Shown here in pieces: positions 43,281 to 54,624 of a stretch of DNA of 64,000 bases (position 1 is the stretch's first letter; each line of letters begins with the position of its first letter). The notes beneath the pieces were generated by a model. It had not been told where the DNA came from. It did not search any database and worked only from the letters and a program-made list of their open reading frames with translations. The stretch is from Gliomastix tumulicola (lineage: Eukaryota > Ascomycota > Sordariomycetes > Hypocreales > Bionectriaceae): positions 1,021,193 to 1,085,192 of the forward strand of contig BCHX01000005.1 in assembly GCA_001599755.1 (NCBI GenBank), written 5' to 3'. A program made the translations under genes and the position numbers.

Positions 43281-46200
43281 CTAATCTACCAGCTTCATAT
43301 CCTCCTGCACCTCGCTCAGCATCCTCCCCGTTCTGACCGTCTCATAATGGTCATCCCCAAGCAGGCTTCTCTGTGCCGTCAGAACCGCCTTGAACTGCTT
43401 CTCTGCATCCGTCAGCCTACCGCCTAGGCTGCTATTCAGCGCAATCGTACATGCCGTCCTCAGCACCTCCGGGCTACTTCCTCCCAGCACTGCGAACTGG
43501 TCTCGGAGCAGGGCACGGAGCTCCTCTAGCGCACCGTCCAAATCGCCCTGCTCTTGCAAAAAAGCGGCATGATTGTGCCTCGTCGCCAGCGTGTCGGCGT
43601 GATCATGGCCGAGGAGCGCCCATTGACCTGGGAGCGAGTCCTGGAAGGCAGCCTCGGCGTCCTTGAACCGTTGCTGCTCGCAGTACAGCCTTGCCAGCTC
43701 TGCATGGACCCTGTACTGCATCTGCTCAGCGTCCCTCCTGCTATCGACGACTTCGCCTTGAGATGGTTGCTGCGCGGCGGCGGCGGCGGCGGCGGCGGCC
43801 ATGTGCTTTAGCGTCGACTTGAACTGCGTCTCTGCCTCGGAGTACTGGCCCCTTGCTGCGTAGGCGAGGCCCAGGTTGAACTGGTGCTTTGCGGAGCGGA
43901 CGCTACTGTCGCCGTATTTCTTCCCGGACCAGGCTGAGAGCTCTCTTGATAGGGCGACGACGTCGCTACTCGGTATGGCTTGGAGAAGCTGGAGCGCTGC
44001 CGTGTCGTGAGTGCGTCGGGCATGAGCATCGTCCTCTGAGTACTCCCTAGAAACATCAGGCGCCCCCGCGCCTCTCTGAGCAAGAGAAAGGTCTCTTATC
44101 TGAGGGAGGACGTCCTCCCCCTCCCTCATAAAGCTCTTCAGTCTCTCAAGAGAGCTCTTTACTTCTGCTTGTTTCTTCTCCGAGTTGGGAACGCTCTTCT
44201 GGAGGAGCTGCAAGCTCGCGTCCAAGAGCATCGCCGCTCTGGTAAACCGCTTCATTCCCTCCATATGTGCCGATACATCTTGCTGGAGGCTGACCAGGTG
44301 ACTCTTCGCAGAGCTCGAGATTGATTTGAACTGAAGAACAGAAAGCGCGCACGGGAGAAGCTCTCTTGGTTCCGTTTTGAAGAGCTCACTCACACGTGCT
44401 AAGGAAGACTCCTGGGCCGCAACTTCAGCATCCTTCCCACCCTGCGGACGAGAGAAGGAGGCTTTGATACAGCCTCGGACCATAGCGGTGATGGTGAAGA
44501 TCCTGTCATCGGCCGATGGCTCAATGAGCCCGTAACGTATCAGTTGAGGAATGTCCTTGGAGCGCTCTTCTCTGTTGAAGAGGATGCTTGGTACGCATTG
44601 GACGTCCATCCCACAGATCATCTCCATGAGATCCATGAGTCTCGGACTTTCCGCCTCAATCCTTTGGTGCAGGGGCTTCCAAGACGGAGCTGGGCATCGC
44701 GGGCCTGGGTCTGCTGTCATCGGTCTCGACGACGATCCAATCATGCCCAGATACGCTTTGGTCTGGCTGTTGAAATCCTTCTTGAGGAGCGACTTGTACT
44801 GCAGCGTCATGGATATCTCGCCAGCCGAGAATCGAAGTGTTTCACCAACAGTCTTGGCCCAACTCAGCCTGCCCCCTTCGCTCCTGGTACCAAAGAGAAC
44901 GACGGACGTATCTTCCACGCTGAGGCGAGACACAGGAATCACCGACTCTGACTTGGTTCCTGACCATCGTCTGGCCAGGGACTTGGACCGCGTTGTGGCA
45001 AGGATCCTCGCCTGATTACCCCTGGGCAGCAAACTCAAAAGAGATAGCTTCGGATCGTGCGTGGCCACGAGGCTCTCCTCGTCTTCGAGCCCATCGAGGA
45101 CGATGAGCAGAGCACGCTTCGACACTCGTTCAAGATGACGACGGACCATGTCGAGCATTGTGGCATTGTCTTTGTTCTCGGTCGAGCTCTGGCTGAGTGA
45201 CTCGTCGATGAGGTGGCAGGAGAACTCGAACTGCTCGGGACTGGTCGCGTTGATCCAGTAGATGCCGCTCCCTTGTGCTCTTCGTGGTATTTGTATGCAT
45301 ACTCGACGGCAATATGGGTTTTGCTATAGAGAGAAAGTTGTTATTAGCCGGTGAGTCTTATTGAATCATGCGAAAGAATAGGTATGAATCTTTACCCAAA
45401 GCCAGACTCGCCCAGCAGAACGACCCTCTCTACTCTGTGGAATGCCTCGTCTAACTTTGCCAGCAGGTTTCCTCGCGGGGCAAAGTTCTTCTCCTTGGCT
45501 ATCGGAGCGAAGAAGGTCGGAATACGCTCTCGCTTGAATGGGTTCGAGGAGCGAGTAGCAACCGGAGTGGCTATCAAACCGTCAGATCACAGTTCTCTCT
45601 TATCGATCACAAAGACGAGAAAAGAGAGCAAACGAAATCCGATTCAATCTGAGGCTATAGAAAAAGAGTAAAGAGGTAACTCAAGAACCTTTACATACCC
45701 GGGTCTACAATCGCCATGTTGTCCGCCTCCTTCGCCATTCCTTTGATCACGTATGCGATGCGCTTATAATGGTTGCACTCTCTGCTGGGGAACTTGTTCA
45801 TGCTGAAATGGTCCAGCGGAAGATCGGCCTTCCTGTGTCCGTTGAGCGTGCCCGAGGACTCATTGACCATGAACTCCTGCAAGGGGGGCGCGTCGCGTCA
45901 AAAAGTCAGTATTCTGTGACCAGCCTCGCTATTCGATCGATCAGTGAAGGGGATACATACCGGTTCCATGTCCCTTAGGTTCGCGATGAGCCCGATGGAC
46001 GTCGGCTTGGTCTCGTAGAAGCAGAAGACAACAGGCTGGGGCTTCTTCGTGGCGACAAGACGAGTGAATTCGTCCACGACGCTCAGCAGCGTGGCGTCGT
46101 CCTGGACCATGCTCCGATGGATGCCGTCCTCGATGCGCAGCTGAGCCTGCATGATGGCCGTGTAGATCTTCTCGCGCGTGGCGGACTGCGCGCTGTCCGA

Positions 46201-47015
46201 GATGCCGTGGTGCGGCGTGCCGAGGAAGATGATGCCACGCATGCAGTCCGCTAGGCGGAGGTAGTCGTGTACCCTCGCCGTGGCCATGGTGAATGCGCGC
46301 TGGACGACCAGGCCTCCAAAGCAGTGGGCAATGAAGAGGATGGGACGGTCGGGGCAATCCTATTGAGGCACAGTCAGCGAGAGAATCGATGGACAAAAGA
46401 ACAGAAGTAGAAGACTCACGGATCGCTCCATCTGCAGCTGGTCGAGAAGGTTCGTCGCGACGCCGTCAATGGTGAGTCTGGTCGGCTTGTCACCGAACCA
46501 GACGGAGTCGTAGTTGAAGGTCATGATGCGGGCGTTGGGCAGGTCCTTCTGTAGCATCGACTCGTGGCCCAGCCAGTTTGCGCGTGAGACGGGATGATGC
46601 CACGTCGTCTTGGGGTCTACGCCGATGCCATGGACAGCGATGATGCTGTTCGAGAGAGTTAGCAGTGGATTCATTGCAGAGACGAGCAGCAGTACACCTA
46701 CTCCACTGAAGTATCATCCATGTCCTGTGGTGCGTATAGAACACGCAGCCCAAGATCGACAGAGTCAATCACCGGGACTCTGATACCCTTGGATGAGCCA
46801 TGAGAGGGCTTTCGGGGGTCAATTGAGGCGCTGGGCAGGTTGACTGCTTGTGGTGCCCCCTGAGGCTCAGACTGGGAAGTCACCGACTTGTCGACGTCGC
46901 TCGCTTTCACGAGCGACATTTCTGGAGGAGTGACTGTGAGGGAGGGCACTTTGAAATCGGCGTGCTTCTCAGGAGCCATGGTCGGGGCTGGACTTGGGCT
47001 GGCAACGGCCGCCAT
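43281..47015 (-). CDS. NLR-type STAND protein: alpha/beta-hydrolase, NB-ARC, TPR; apparent frameshift
   Basis: Exons in minus order are 47015-46702, 46645-46420, 46359-45961, 45876-45699, 45570-45396 and 45323-43281. Residues 1-105 are a disordered head. About 106-370 form a serine-esterase-like alpha/beta-hydrolase (IIAVHGIGVDPKTTWHHP, FIAHCFGGLVVQ, FLGTPHHG, and a final His in PLDHFSMNKF). The nucleophile position holds Cys193 instead of Ser. An NB-ARC-like ATPase follows with P-loop GESGFGKT, Walker B LLIVLDGLED and RILATTRS. The last ~250 residues are TPR-like repeats (HQFNLGLAYAARGQYSEAET, AELARLYCEQQRFKDAEAAF). This is the classic fungal NLR layout linked to heterokaryon incompatibility or non-self response. 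All splice phases agree, but at 45270-45274 one base is missing: the frame must slip to pass from YKYHEEHK to GSGIYWINATSPEQ. The intact product would be about 1,111 aa. The frameshift may be real or a G-homopolymer error. Confidence 0.82.
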
Positions 47016-47839
47016 GATGTGCTAATTCAATAGGGAATGATAACAAAAAGAAAAGAATAAAAGAATAAAAGAGCGAAGGAGAAGAGGCAGTTTTATAGCT
47101 TCATATATTTTCTGTGTATGTGCTTGTGTCAAAGGAAAGGTGAATCCAAGGCTCATTGCAGCCTGCAATATCTGAGTGACGAAGAACCGCCATTAAGTAT
47201 CGCTGGCACCTCTTCTGTGACTTGCTTGCTCCCTGCGGGCTGAGCTGTAAGCCACTGACTGATTCATGGGACGGATTGGAATCACCGGGCTTCCCACATA
47301 CCGCACCGCCTTATTCCACATGGTGGTGTCGGCGTCCGTCGCAGAATGTGACCCTACAAGTCAGCATCGGCCTCAGGCTGAAGGGGGCGGCGGCACAGTC
47401 ATCACGCGTCTCAGTTGCATCGCGTGTGTGGATGGTTCCCTTTATTCGGTGTCGCGTGTCCCGGTGGTTCGCCCGCCCGCTTTCCATGCCTGCAGATGGT
47501 TCGCAATCGATAATCGGTCTTAGCTTTCATGCAAGGCAGTTACTAGTTCTTCGGGGAGAATTGCGGCCCAACATGGATGTGCATTTTTCGAGGCTGTGCC
47601 GGACTGGTTTGACTGACCACCGCAGTTCGGATCGGCGCTTCTCCTCATTTCTACACTTCCAATTTCTCTGGTCGAATCCTTCCCCTTTGTTCAGCTTTCT
47701 ATTCTAGACCTGGTGAGTCGTGACGCTGGCTTGCGATTTTAGAAACACCCGACCACTTTCCCTCGCCGCGCGCGCGCTAAGGCAAGAGCTCATTCATTTT
47801 TATCCTGCAGTGCAGCCGCTACCTTAGAAAGCGCCGGAA
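47016..47839. other. Divergent promoter region, NLR and DUF6601-like gene
   Basis: It contains A-rich sequence next to the NLR start and a pyrimidine-rich leader near 47640-47700. No coding sequence is supported. Confidence 0.55.
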
Positions 47840-48799
47840 ATGGAACATCTTCCCCTGCCGATGGTCTCCAGGGAGACTGAGCTGGTTCGCCTCGATGACG
47901 ACACCGACGCCACGCCTTCGCTGCCGGGATCCCCCCTGACGCCGTTCAGCGATGCCTTCGCCGTGAACCAAAGACTCAGAGCCGATCTCTCTACCGAGAG
48001 ACTCCGTCGCATCTACCGAATCCTGTTCTTCGCCTCCCGTCCGGAGAATATCAGCCCCCTGCATCACCAAGCCATCAAAGGGCGCGAGGTCTGCATCACT
48101 GAACGGCCGGACCTCCACCTCCTCTGGTACTACGACCGAATATTCATCAAGCCGGTGCCCAAGTACCTCCTCAGCTCGGCCTTCTGGGAGACCTTCCTCG
48201 TCGGCCGGAGAGCCCCCAAATCAGAGTCATGGGGCGGTGCCAACGGTGACGACGAGGATCGCCTGCCCTGCACCAAGGCTCTGGGCTTCCTGCGGTCCTA
48301 CTCGCGCCTCATCCAGCACGAGTCGGACTTCGAGCTCGCCAAGAAGTCCAACCTCTTCCCGCGGGGCGTCGCCATCACGTGGGAGACGTGGTGCCGCTTC
48401 ATCGCCACCTTCACATCGCTCCGAGACAAGGAGGTCTCGCCCCGTTACCACTACGGCGAGGTCCGCCTCACGCGGCTCAACTTCTGGGCGACGCTCTACT
48501 GCGGGAAGACGTACACCGAGACGCACTACAACTACGCCTCCTACTTTGCCCGCTTCGGCGCCCTCTACATCTTCGTCTTCGGCGCGGTCACGGTGCTGCT
48601 CACGGGGCTGCAGACGGGGCTGGCCACGCTGGACTTGCGGGACGATGGGAAGGCCTTGTATCTCAACGTGGCGACGGCCTTTGTTCCGTTTTCCCTGCTG
48701 CTGACCATTGCTGGCCTGAGCTTCCTGCCGCTCTTGTTCGTGTTCTTCCAGATGACCGAGCTTCTGCGGTTCGTCTGGCGCCACCAGCCACTAAGTTGA
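47840..48799 (+). CDS. Fungal membrane protein of unknown function, DUF6601-like
   Basis: A single exon encodes 319 aa. Residues 1-50 are polar. A conserved-looking soluble part follows with LRRIYRILFFASRPENISPL, GREVCITERPDLHLLWYYDR and IFIKPVPKYLLSSAFWETFL. SYSRLIQHESDFELAKKSNL and RYHYGEVRLTRLNFW come next. Two strong hydrophobic helices near the C-terminus (about residues 240-263 and 275-305) suggest a hairpin in the membrane. This pattern matches what I recall as DUF6601, found only in filamentous fungi. No enzymatic motif is visible and I assign no function. It starts 824 bp from the NLR in divergent orientation, which may only reflect shared promoter space. Confidence 0.7.
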   Translation: MEHLPLPMVSRETELVRLDDDTDATPSLPGSPLTPFSDAFAVNQRLRADLSTERLRRIYRILFFASRPENISPLHHQAIKGREVCITERPDLHLLWYYDRIFIKPVPKYLLSSAFWETFLVGRRAPKSESWGGANGDDEDRLPCTKALGFLRSYSRLIQHESDFELAKKSNLFPRGVAITWETWCRFIATFTSLRDKEVSPRYHYGEVRLTRLNFWATLYCGKTYTETHYNYASYFARFGALYIFVFGAVTVLLTGLQTGLATLDLRDDGKALYLNVATAFVPFSLLLTIAGLSFLPLLFVFFQMTELLRFVWRHQPLS

Positions 48800-49969
48800 A
48801 TCAAGTATCCCAAACAGGGGAGATTAATGACGATCATCATGTATGCACCTTATTTCATATGTAGAAGCTCAAGTGTGTGCTATCTCGGGGGCACTACTAT
48901 CTAGACTAGGGAGCCGCAGGTGGATTTTTCGGCGTGTCTGTAGTATGTAGAAGCGCGCGGCCGAAGGAAGGGGAAAGACATGCCGCCTTGCTAATGCTCA
49001 TTGCTGCCCAACACGAACACTTGCTTGTTGCCCTCGCCGAACAGACATGTCCCGTGCGGAAATTAGTGGGCTAACAATTGCACTTGTTGCTGCAAGGCGT
49101 CCGCAGATAAGCGCCTAGGACTGACTGCATACAAGGCTTCAACTAGTGCTGACCTCGACACCCCCCCCCCAGCTCTCCGACAATAGGACAACTCCGCGCG
49201 CGCGCGCTTAGATCGACAGTTTTGCGAACCACCGGCCGGCGCCCCATAATATGCACAGGGCTGAAATAGGACAACTTGGGGAAGTATCGAGGTACATGGC
49301 TGGGAAGTACCTACACAATGGTGTAGTCTGATGGTGTGTTGGGGACTGAGGACATTGGCCGATCCCAACCTCCCCCCCGGTCGCATGTGAGGAGAGCAGA
49401 GCGCTTGGCAGGATGATGATCCAGTCCCCAGCCCGCTCTTTTTGCATGCGGCTCTGCTCGAGGAGCCGGGGCTCATTGGAGTTTCTGGTGATCCCGTCCG
49501 AAGCCACGGCGACTACCTGCATTAGCACTTACCTATTCCTGGCACCTGAAACCTGCAGTCAGCTTGGCCTCGTCTCTTCGTCTGTGCTGGGCCTGCTGCT
49601 AATGTAACGGCAGGTTTATTGGGCCGTGACCGTCTATTCTCAGACCCCTATTGGAAGGCTATTGGAGGGGTCGGTCGCCTCGCCTGAAATGCAATGTGCA
49701 AGAAAGGATGCAATGTGCAAAGAAGGGCCGCCAAATCTGGCCGCCCAACCTGGCTGCCTCCTGAGGTTCCATGCGTTTCAAAGGCGAGTGTGCGTCGAGC
49801 CTTTCTCCGTGCCGGAAATTGTGTATATATATCTGCTCTTGAAAGTTGAAGTCAAGGTCGGTTGCTAGATTGTTCATCTCTATTCACAAGTCTCAGCCAC
49901 TTGAAACTCGGAAGCATCCGCAAAGCTAAGCACTTCGATAGTGGCCAGGAAGCCACAAAGCTCTTGAGA
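48800..49969. other. Intergenic upstream of Fig1-like gene
   Basis: It holds a C10 run near 49161, a (CG)n run at 49196-49207 and ordinary spacer. No gene is supported. Confidence 0.5.
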
Positions 49970-50957
49970 ATGATTGTTCAAAGAATCTTTGATGTGATCG
50001 CCTACATCATGTGGCTGGTCGCCATCGTCCTCTACAGTAAGTACATCTCTGCCATGGGGTCCTTCAACAGTCCGCGACCTTACTAACGGCTTCTGCTGTT
50101 GAATAGACCTTGCACTTTGGGGACCATCGCCTGTGAGCATTGATGGAGCCTACGTTATACGTTTCTCGGTCAACGGCACCCAGTCAACCATGCTCGACGT
50201 TGGATACTTTGGTAAGTACTAGTACCCCTCCTTCACCCAACTCACTGTATGTCACTACCGACCCGACCCCTTCTAACATACTGTCATAGGTGTCTGTGCC
50301 CATGTCAGCAACTCTACCCGAGGCAGCCAAGCCGACAAGTACTGCGTCAACGACTTCGACTTCGCCATCGAAGACCGAGAGAAGCTCTACGAAAAGTTCA
50401 TCGACGACACGGACATGCCCGACGGAGGTTCAGGCAGCGTTCTGCCCAGCCTCCTCCAGGGGGCCGGCGCATTCCGCACCAGCTCCTTCCCGCGAGGTGA
50501 CGCCGTCGCCGCCATGGTCCTCCTCCTCCTCGGCGGCCTCGTCGTCGTCGTCCCCGTCTTCTTCCACTCGAAGCGCCGCCTCAAGATCTGCGGCTTCCTG
50601 CTCGCCGTCTCGGCGCTGCTCCTCGGCTTCGGCCTGCTGGCGGGCGGCGGCACGTTCTTCTCCACCTGGCGCACGCGGAAGTTTGTCGAGGCGTTCCCGG
50701 GTTTCAGCAGCGGTGACGTTGGCGTCGAGTTCGGCGACCAGCTCTGGATCTTCGTCTCGGCTGCCCTGGCGACGAACTGCGTGTTTGTGGTCCTCATCAC
50801 GCTCAGCGCCTTTGTTCGGTTCAACATCATCGCGCCGTCTAGTGATGGTGCGAGGCCGCCGCCGCCGCCAAAGGCCAATGGCTTCAAGCCTCTCCGCTGG
50901 AACCTCGGCGGTCTGTCCAAGAAGACGCCCAAGTTCAAGGCGGGCCGCCGCCGTTGA
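49970..50957 (+). CDS. Four-helix membrane protein, Fig1-like (claudin-like)
   Basis: Exons 49970-50036, 50107-50211 and 50290-50957 give 279 aa. Four hydrophobic helices are visible: near residues 5-24 (FDVIAYIMWLVAIVLY), about 118-137 (AVAAMVLLLLGGLVVVVPVF), about 143-165 (ICGFLLAVSALLLGFGLLAG) and about 195-218. Between helices 1 and 2 lies an extracellular loop with LDVGYFGVC and a second Cys 14 residues on. This is the G-x-x-C...C claudin-superfamily signature used by Fig1, Sur7 and PalI proteins. The VGYFGVC form points to Fig1, a Ca2+-influx and cell-fusion regulator in mating. The cytosolic tail is basic (KKTPKFKAGRRR) with PPPPP. Sur7/PalI membership remains possible. Confidence 0.7.
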
Positions 50958-51262
50958 TTGCTGGGTGGCGCGCGGCGGCCCCCCTCAGGGTCTACAGAAC
51001 AGCTGGAGGTATCAAAGGTCGGAGTGGTAACGTCTGATCTCAGTAGTAGTGGCGGGATGGCGATCTGTAAGTGGTTTTGGTTTTGGTTCGGGTCGTGATG
51101 GCAAAGTAGTACGCCGGCTATGATTTGGTTGGGTAGGCAATAGCATTGATAACATCGAATTGAAAGTGTTTCACTCTTATCCCACCCAGCTGAACTCTCT
51201 TGGACCCTTCTAGAATCCATGCCTTGATTCTAGTCATAGATCTTGCACTGGCCTCCTCTAGA
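50958..51262. other. Short spacer between convergent Fig1-like and ADH genes
   Basis: About 300 bases shared by the two 3' ends. No feature is seen. Confidence 0.6.
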
Positions 51263-52500
51263 TCAGTCAAATATCACCGCGTTCTTGCCAGAACCTTTCC
51301 CACCAAGGTACTCTTGGCGCATATCTTCGGCCTGCTCAGGCTGCCAGGTCTTGACCTCGACGTGGATACCGTGCTTGGCAACCAGATTGACAAGCTCTTC
51401 GGTGGCTGCCTTGTCAGCGACCAGGGAGCCCACAAGTCGAAGATCTCGGAAGATGACGTTGCGGTAGGACAAAGTGATTCCCTTCTCTGGTTGGCCCAAC
51501 AAGACCAGAGTCCCGTGCTTCCGCGTGATGGCTGCTGCAAAGTCGAAGGCGAGAGGGGAGTCTGTTGCTAGGATGGTGGTATCTACTCCTGGGTAAGGTC
51601 CCTGAATCACTTTGGTGATCTTGTTGATCGCTTCTGATAGCGATAGTGTGGCCAGGATGCTAAGGTCCGGCTTGAGCTTGTATGACTGGACGAGATCTAG
51701 GACATCCTGCTTGACATCAACGGCCACGACTTTGTACCCCTGAAGATTGTTAGCCATCGAGTGCATAAAGAGGAGATATTCCATCTCGCTGGATCTCAAA
51801 CTCACCATTGCTTTGGCTACTTGGATACCGATGTGCCCCAGGCCACCGATGCCCACAATAGCCAGCGAGCCCCCAATGGGCACCTCGGCCCTCTTGATCC
51901 CGCCGTAGATACTGATGCCAGCACACATGAGGCAAGCAGCCTTGGGGAAATCGATAGAATCTGGAAGCTTCACGGTGAATCGCGCGTCCCTGTGACTTTG
52001 CGTTAGTACTTCTGGTCAATATCGGACCCCTTGGAGGGACGTACGCTGCCATGTATTCTGCCCAGGCACCATCAGTTGTCAGGCCCTTCATCTTGGGATT
52101 GTCGCAGTATATCGGCTTTCCAGCCAAGCAATCGGGGCATTCCCCTGTGATTTCAACCATGTCAGTCCTTTTCCTGCTCAATGGACCTCTGGGGAAACCC
52201 ACCACAGCAGCTGTCGAAGCAGATACAACCAACTCGATCGCCCTCCTTAAATTCCTTCACATCAGAACCAACTCCCACGACAACTCCCGCAGGCTCATGG
52301 GAACCAATAAAGGGGAGCTCTGAGCCGAAAGCATTCTCGAGCACCATGCAATCTGTGTGACAAAAGCCGCCAGCTTTGATCCGGACGAGAACCTGGTGTG
52401 GTTTCGGCGTCGGTACAGGCACCTTGGATACGGTGTAGGGTGCATTGAACTCCTTGATTTGGATAGCCCTCATTTGGCCTGGAATCGTGGTAGATGCCAT
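51263..52500 (-). CDS. Zinc-dependent alcohol dehydrogenase (MDR family)
   Basis: Exons in minus order (52500-52203, 52144-52045, 51989-51806, 51739-51263) give 352 aa. Catalytic zinc motifs are GGFCHTDC (Cys and His), IGSHEPAG and CLMCAG. The structural zinc lobe is CCGECPDCLAGKPIYC, with the first junction inside it, which supports the splice model. The Rossmann nucleotide-binding turn is VGIGGLGHIGIQVAK, with Asp after VVAV indicating NAD preference. It interconverts primary alcohols and aldehydes and is cytosolic, with no presequence. The closest family is the microbial AdhP/ADH1-like type. It converges on the Fig1-like gene with a ~300-bp gap. Confidence 0.95.
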
Positions 52501-54624
52501 GTCTGCCGACCTTGAAGTGCAGGCTCGAGTCGATCTCCTGGGCGTTGCGAATTCGTGCTTGAGTGCTTGGTCGGCAGAGAATGTCCTTTGGTAGAGATTT
52601 GTATCCTTGTGAGAGGGTAAAGATGATCAGTTCGCGGAAGATGCTAACTAATGAGATTTCGTTCAAAGAAACTAAAAGGCACTCGATATTTAAAGAAATG
52701 GGAGAAGGAACGATTCCGACTCCATGACGTCAAGGCGAGATTTCGCGGCATCAGCAAACTTGAGGTACCTCCGATGGATAAGGTAAGTACTACTACTAGT
52801 AGTAAGTACTAGTAGTATGCATGGCATACTGAAGTGCCTGCTGGCGGAGATACCTGGCCGCCAATTCTACTCCGATTCTGTAACTCCATGATCGTATTTA
52901 GTTGCTTCTCGGACGGGTTAAGGTGTGTTTTTCTGAGCTCCGAAGCGGCGTATTTCTGCAGACGTCGTGGTTGACTGTGCCCAGGACAAGGGACAAGAGA
53001 GACGGAGTTTCGGAGATGGAAGGCATTTGGAGGGGTCCAAAAACGGAGTTTCGGTTAGGCATGGCACCTGCCTAAACGGATTAGGAAGTCCCACCATCCC
53101 AAGCCAGTGTAAACAGTCTCCCTCCACTGTAAGAACCACCATTCCCAACCTCTTCCTTCACCATCACCACCACTCGTCTCCTATCTTCTGTTTCACCAAT
53201 TCCCACCGGGCTTCCGTGGTGAGCTACATAGCTCGTGCATGCTCTGGATGGGCAGCTTGCTTTTCAAACGGCGAGGAAAGTTGGCCAAGAGGCGGACGGA
53301 GCTGTCGAAACTGCCAATACAACCGTCGCCACGCTGCCTTGCCCCCGACGGGCCCGTTGAAAACAACATTCGAGATGGTGCTCCAAAATGCTATGGCAAG
53401 CAAACTTCGCTGCTCAAGCTTCTGCCATGACACCGTCGTCTTCAGGGGTGCCCTTTGGACCGGAGACGAAGCAGACCTCGACGAGTACGTTCCCCTCTCC
53501 ATCCCTCTCCGTAAGTGCGTCTCCCACTAACATCCATGACTAGGCAGGGTTGTCCGTGGAAGACGAAGAGGAAATCTGTACCTCCTGTTCCAATATGACG
53601 AGCCGTAAGGTTTCGCTAGGGACAGCGTTTTCCTATGCCTTCAGAGCCGACCGATCGGCCCCAGGCTCTCCGACGCCCACCTGGCGGTTCGCTATATCCC
53701 GCTCTCTTACCCACGGGGTGACTTGATAGCGTTATTGTCAGCTTATGGGCCGGCCGTACTGCACGTACAATTTCCTGGCTATCTTGGTACAGTGTCCCCT
53801 CCTCGAAACATAGTGGCTGGGTTATCAAGAAAGTGACTGACCGAAGACGATAAAGGTGAGGGGAAAATAAAACGTCTTCTCGACCAAACCTATTAACCTT
53901 GGACCAGCCCGAAATTTATACAGGCTGAAGGCGTTCTTCTGGCAGGCACGAGACCTCTATAAACTCAACAGATGTCCGCGGACAGGTACGAGACCTCTAT
54001 AAGCTCAACAAATGTCTGCGGGCGGCACGAGACCTCTATAAGCTCAACAAATGTCTGCGGGCGGCACGAGACCTCTATAAGCTCAACAAATGTCTGCGGA
54101 CGGGCACGCGATCAGCAAGTCTTTGCAGACGGGACGGTAATTTCTACAGTCTCAGGAGTCTGATACGCTTGAGTAACCTGACATCGGCGCAGTCAAAGGT
54201 TCGACTGGGGCCTGATAACAGCGCTGCTAGCAGAGCAGCTCCCCAGCCGTGCCATTGTTCGGGCTAGACGGCAAGATGGCGAAGAATGGACTGTGACTAA
54301 GGCAGAACGATGAAGTGTAAGATTTCAGTTTCTCTTAGTTACGGAGGACATGGAACATCAAGAGGTTGACTGACAGTCTTGTTCAAGGCAATATCTTCTA
54401 TCAGAACTCTGGTTGGATACTTAATTAAGGACATACCCCTTGTCCTTTCTACAAAGGTGCAGATTTTCACTTGTCAAATTACCGTGCGAATCACGTCAGC
54501 AACAAATACTGGGCTTTTTTGAACATGGGATATTGCAAGATAATCAGTGACCATCCGTCTGGTTGCTATCAACACCACTTTCTTCGCCCTATGTTATTGC
54601 ACCAACCCCTTCCAAGCCGCCCAT
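52501..54624. other. Gene-free region between ADH promoter and ankyrin gene 3' end
   Basis: It holds the ADH promoter on the right of the gene, a TACTACTAGTAGTA palindrome (52791-52804) repeated in part just after, and a 39-bp tandem repeat (53945-54110). I see no intact gene; small open frames here have no recognisable domain. Confidence 0.55.
53945..54110 (+). repeat. 39-40-bp tandem repeat, four copies plus a fragment
   Basis: The unit begins CACGAGACCTCTATAAGCTC and continues AACAAATGTCTGCGGGCGG. Starts are near 53947, 53987, 54026 and 54065, with a truncated fifth at 54105. The inner copies are almost identical and the first has three or four substitutions, as expected for slippage or unequal exchange. 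Confidence 0.92.

Noticed and set aside
52791..52820. TACTACTAGTAGTA palindrome as a mobile-element end
   Set aside because: It is a low-complexity trinucleotide-like palindrome; similar ACTAGT words occur in several spacers here without element structure.
53945..54110. CRISPR array
   Set aside because: The repeats are contiguous 39-bp tandem units with no unique spacers, and the genome is fungal.
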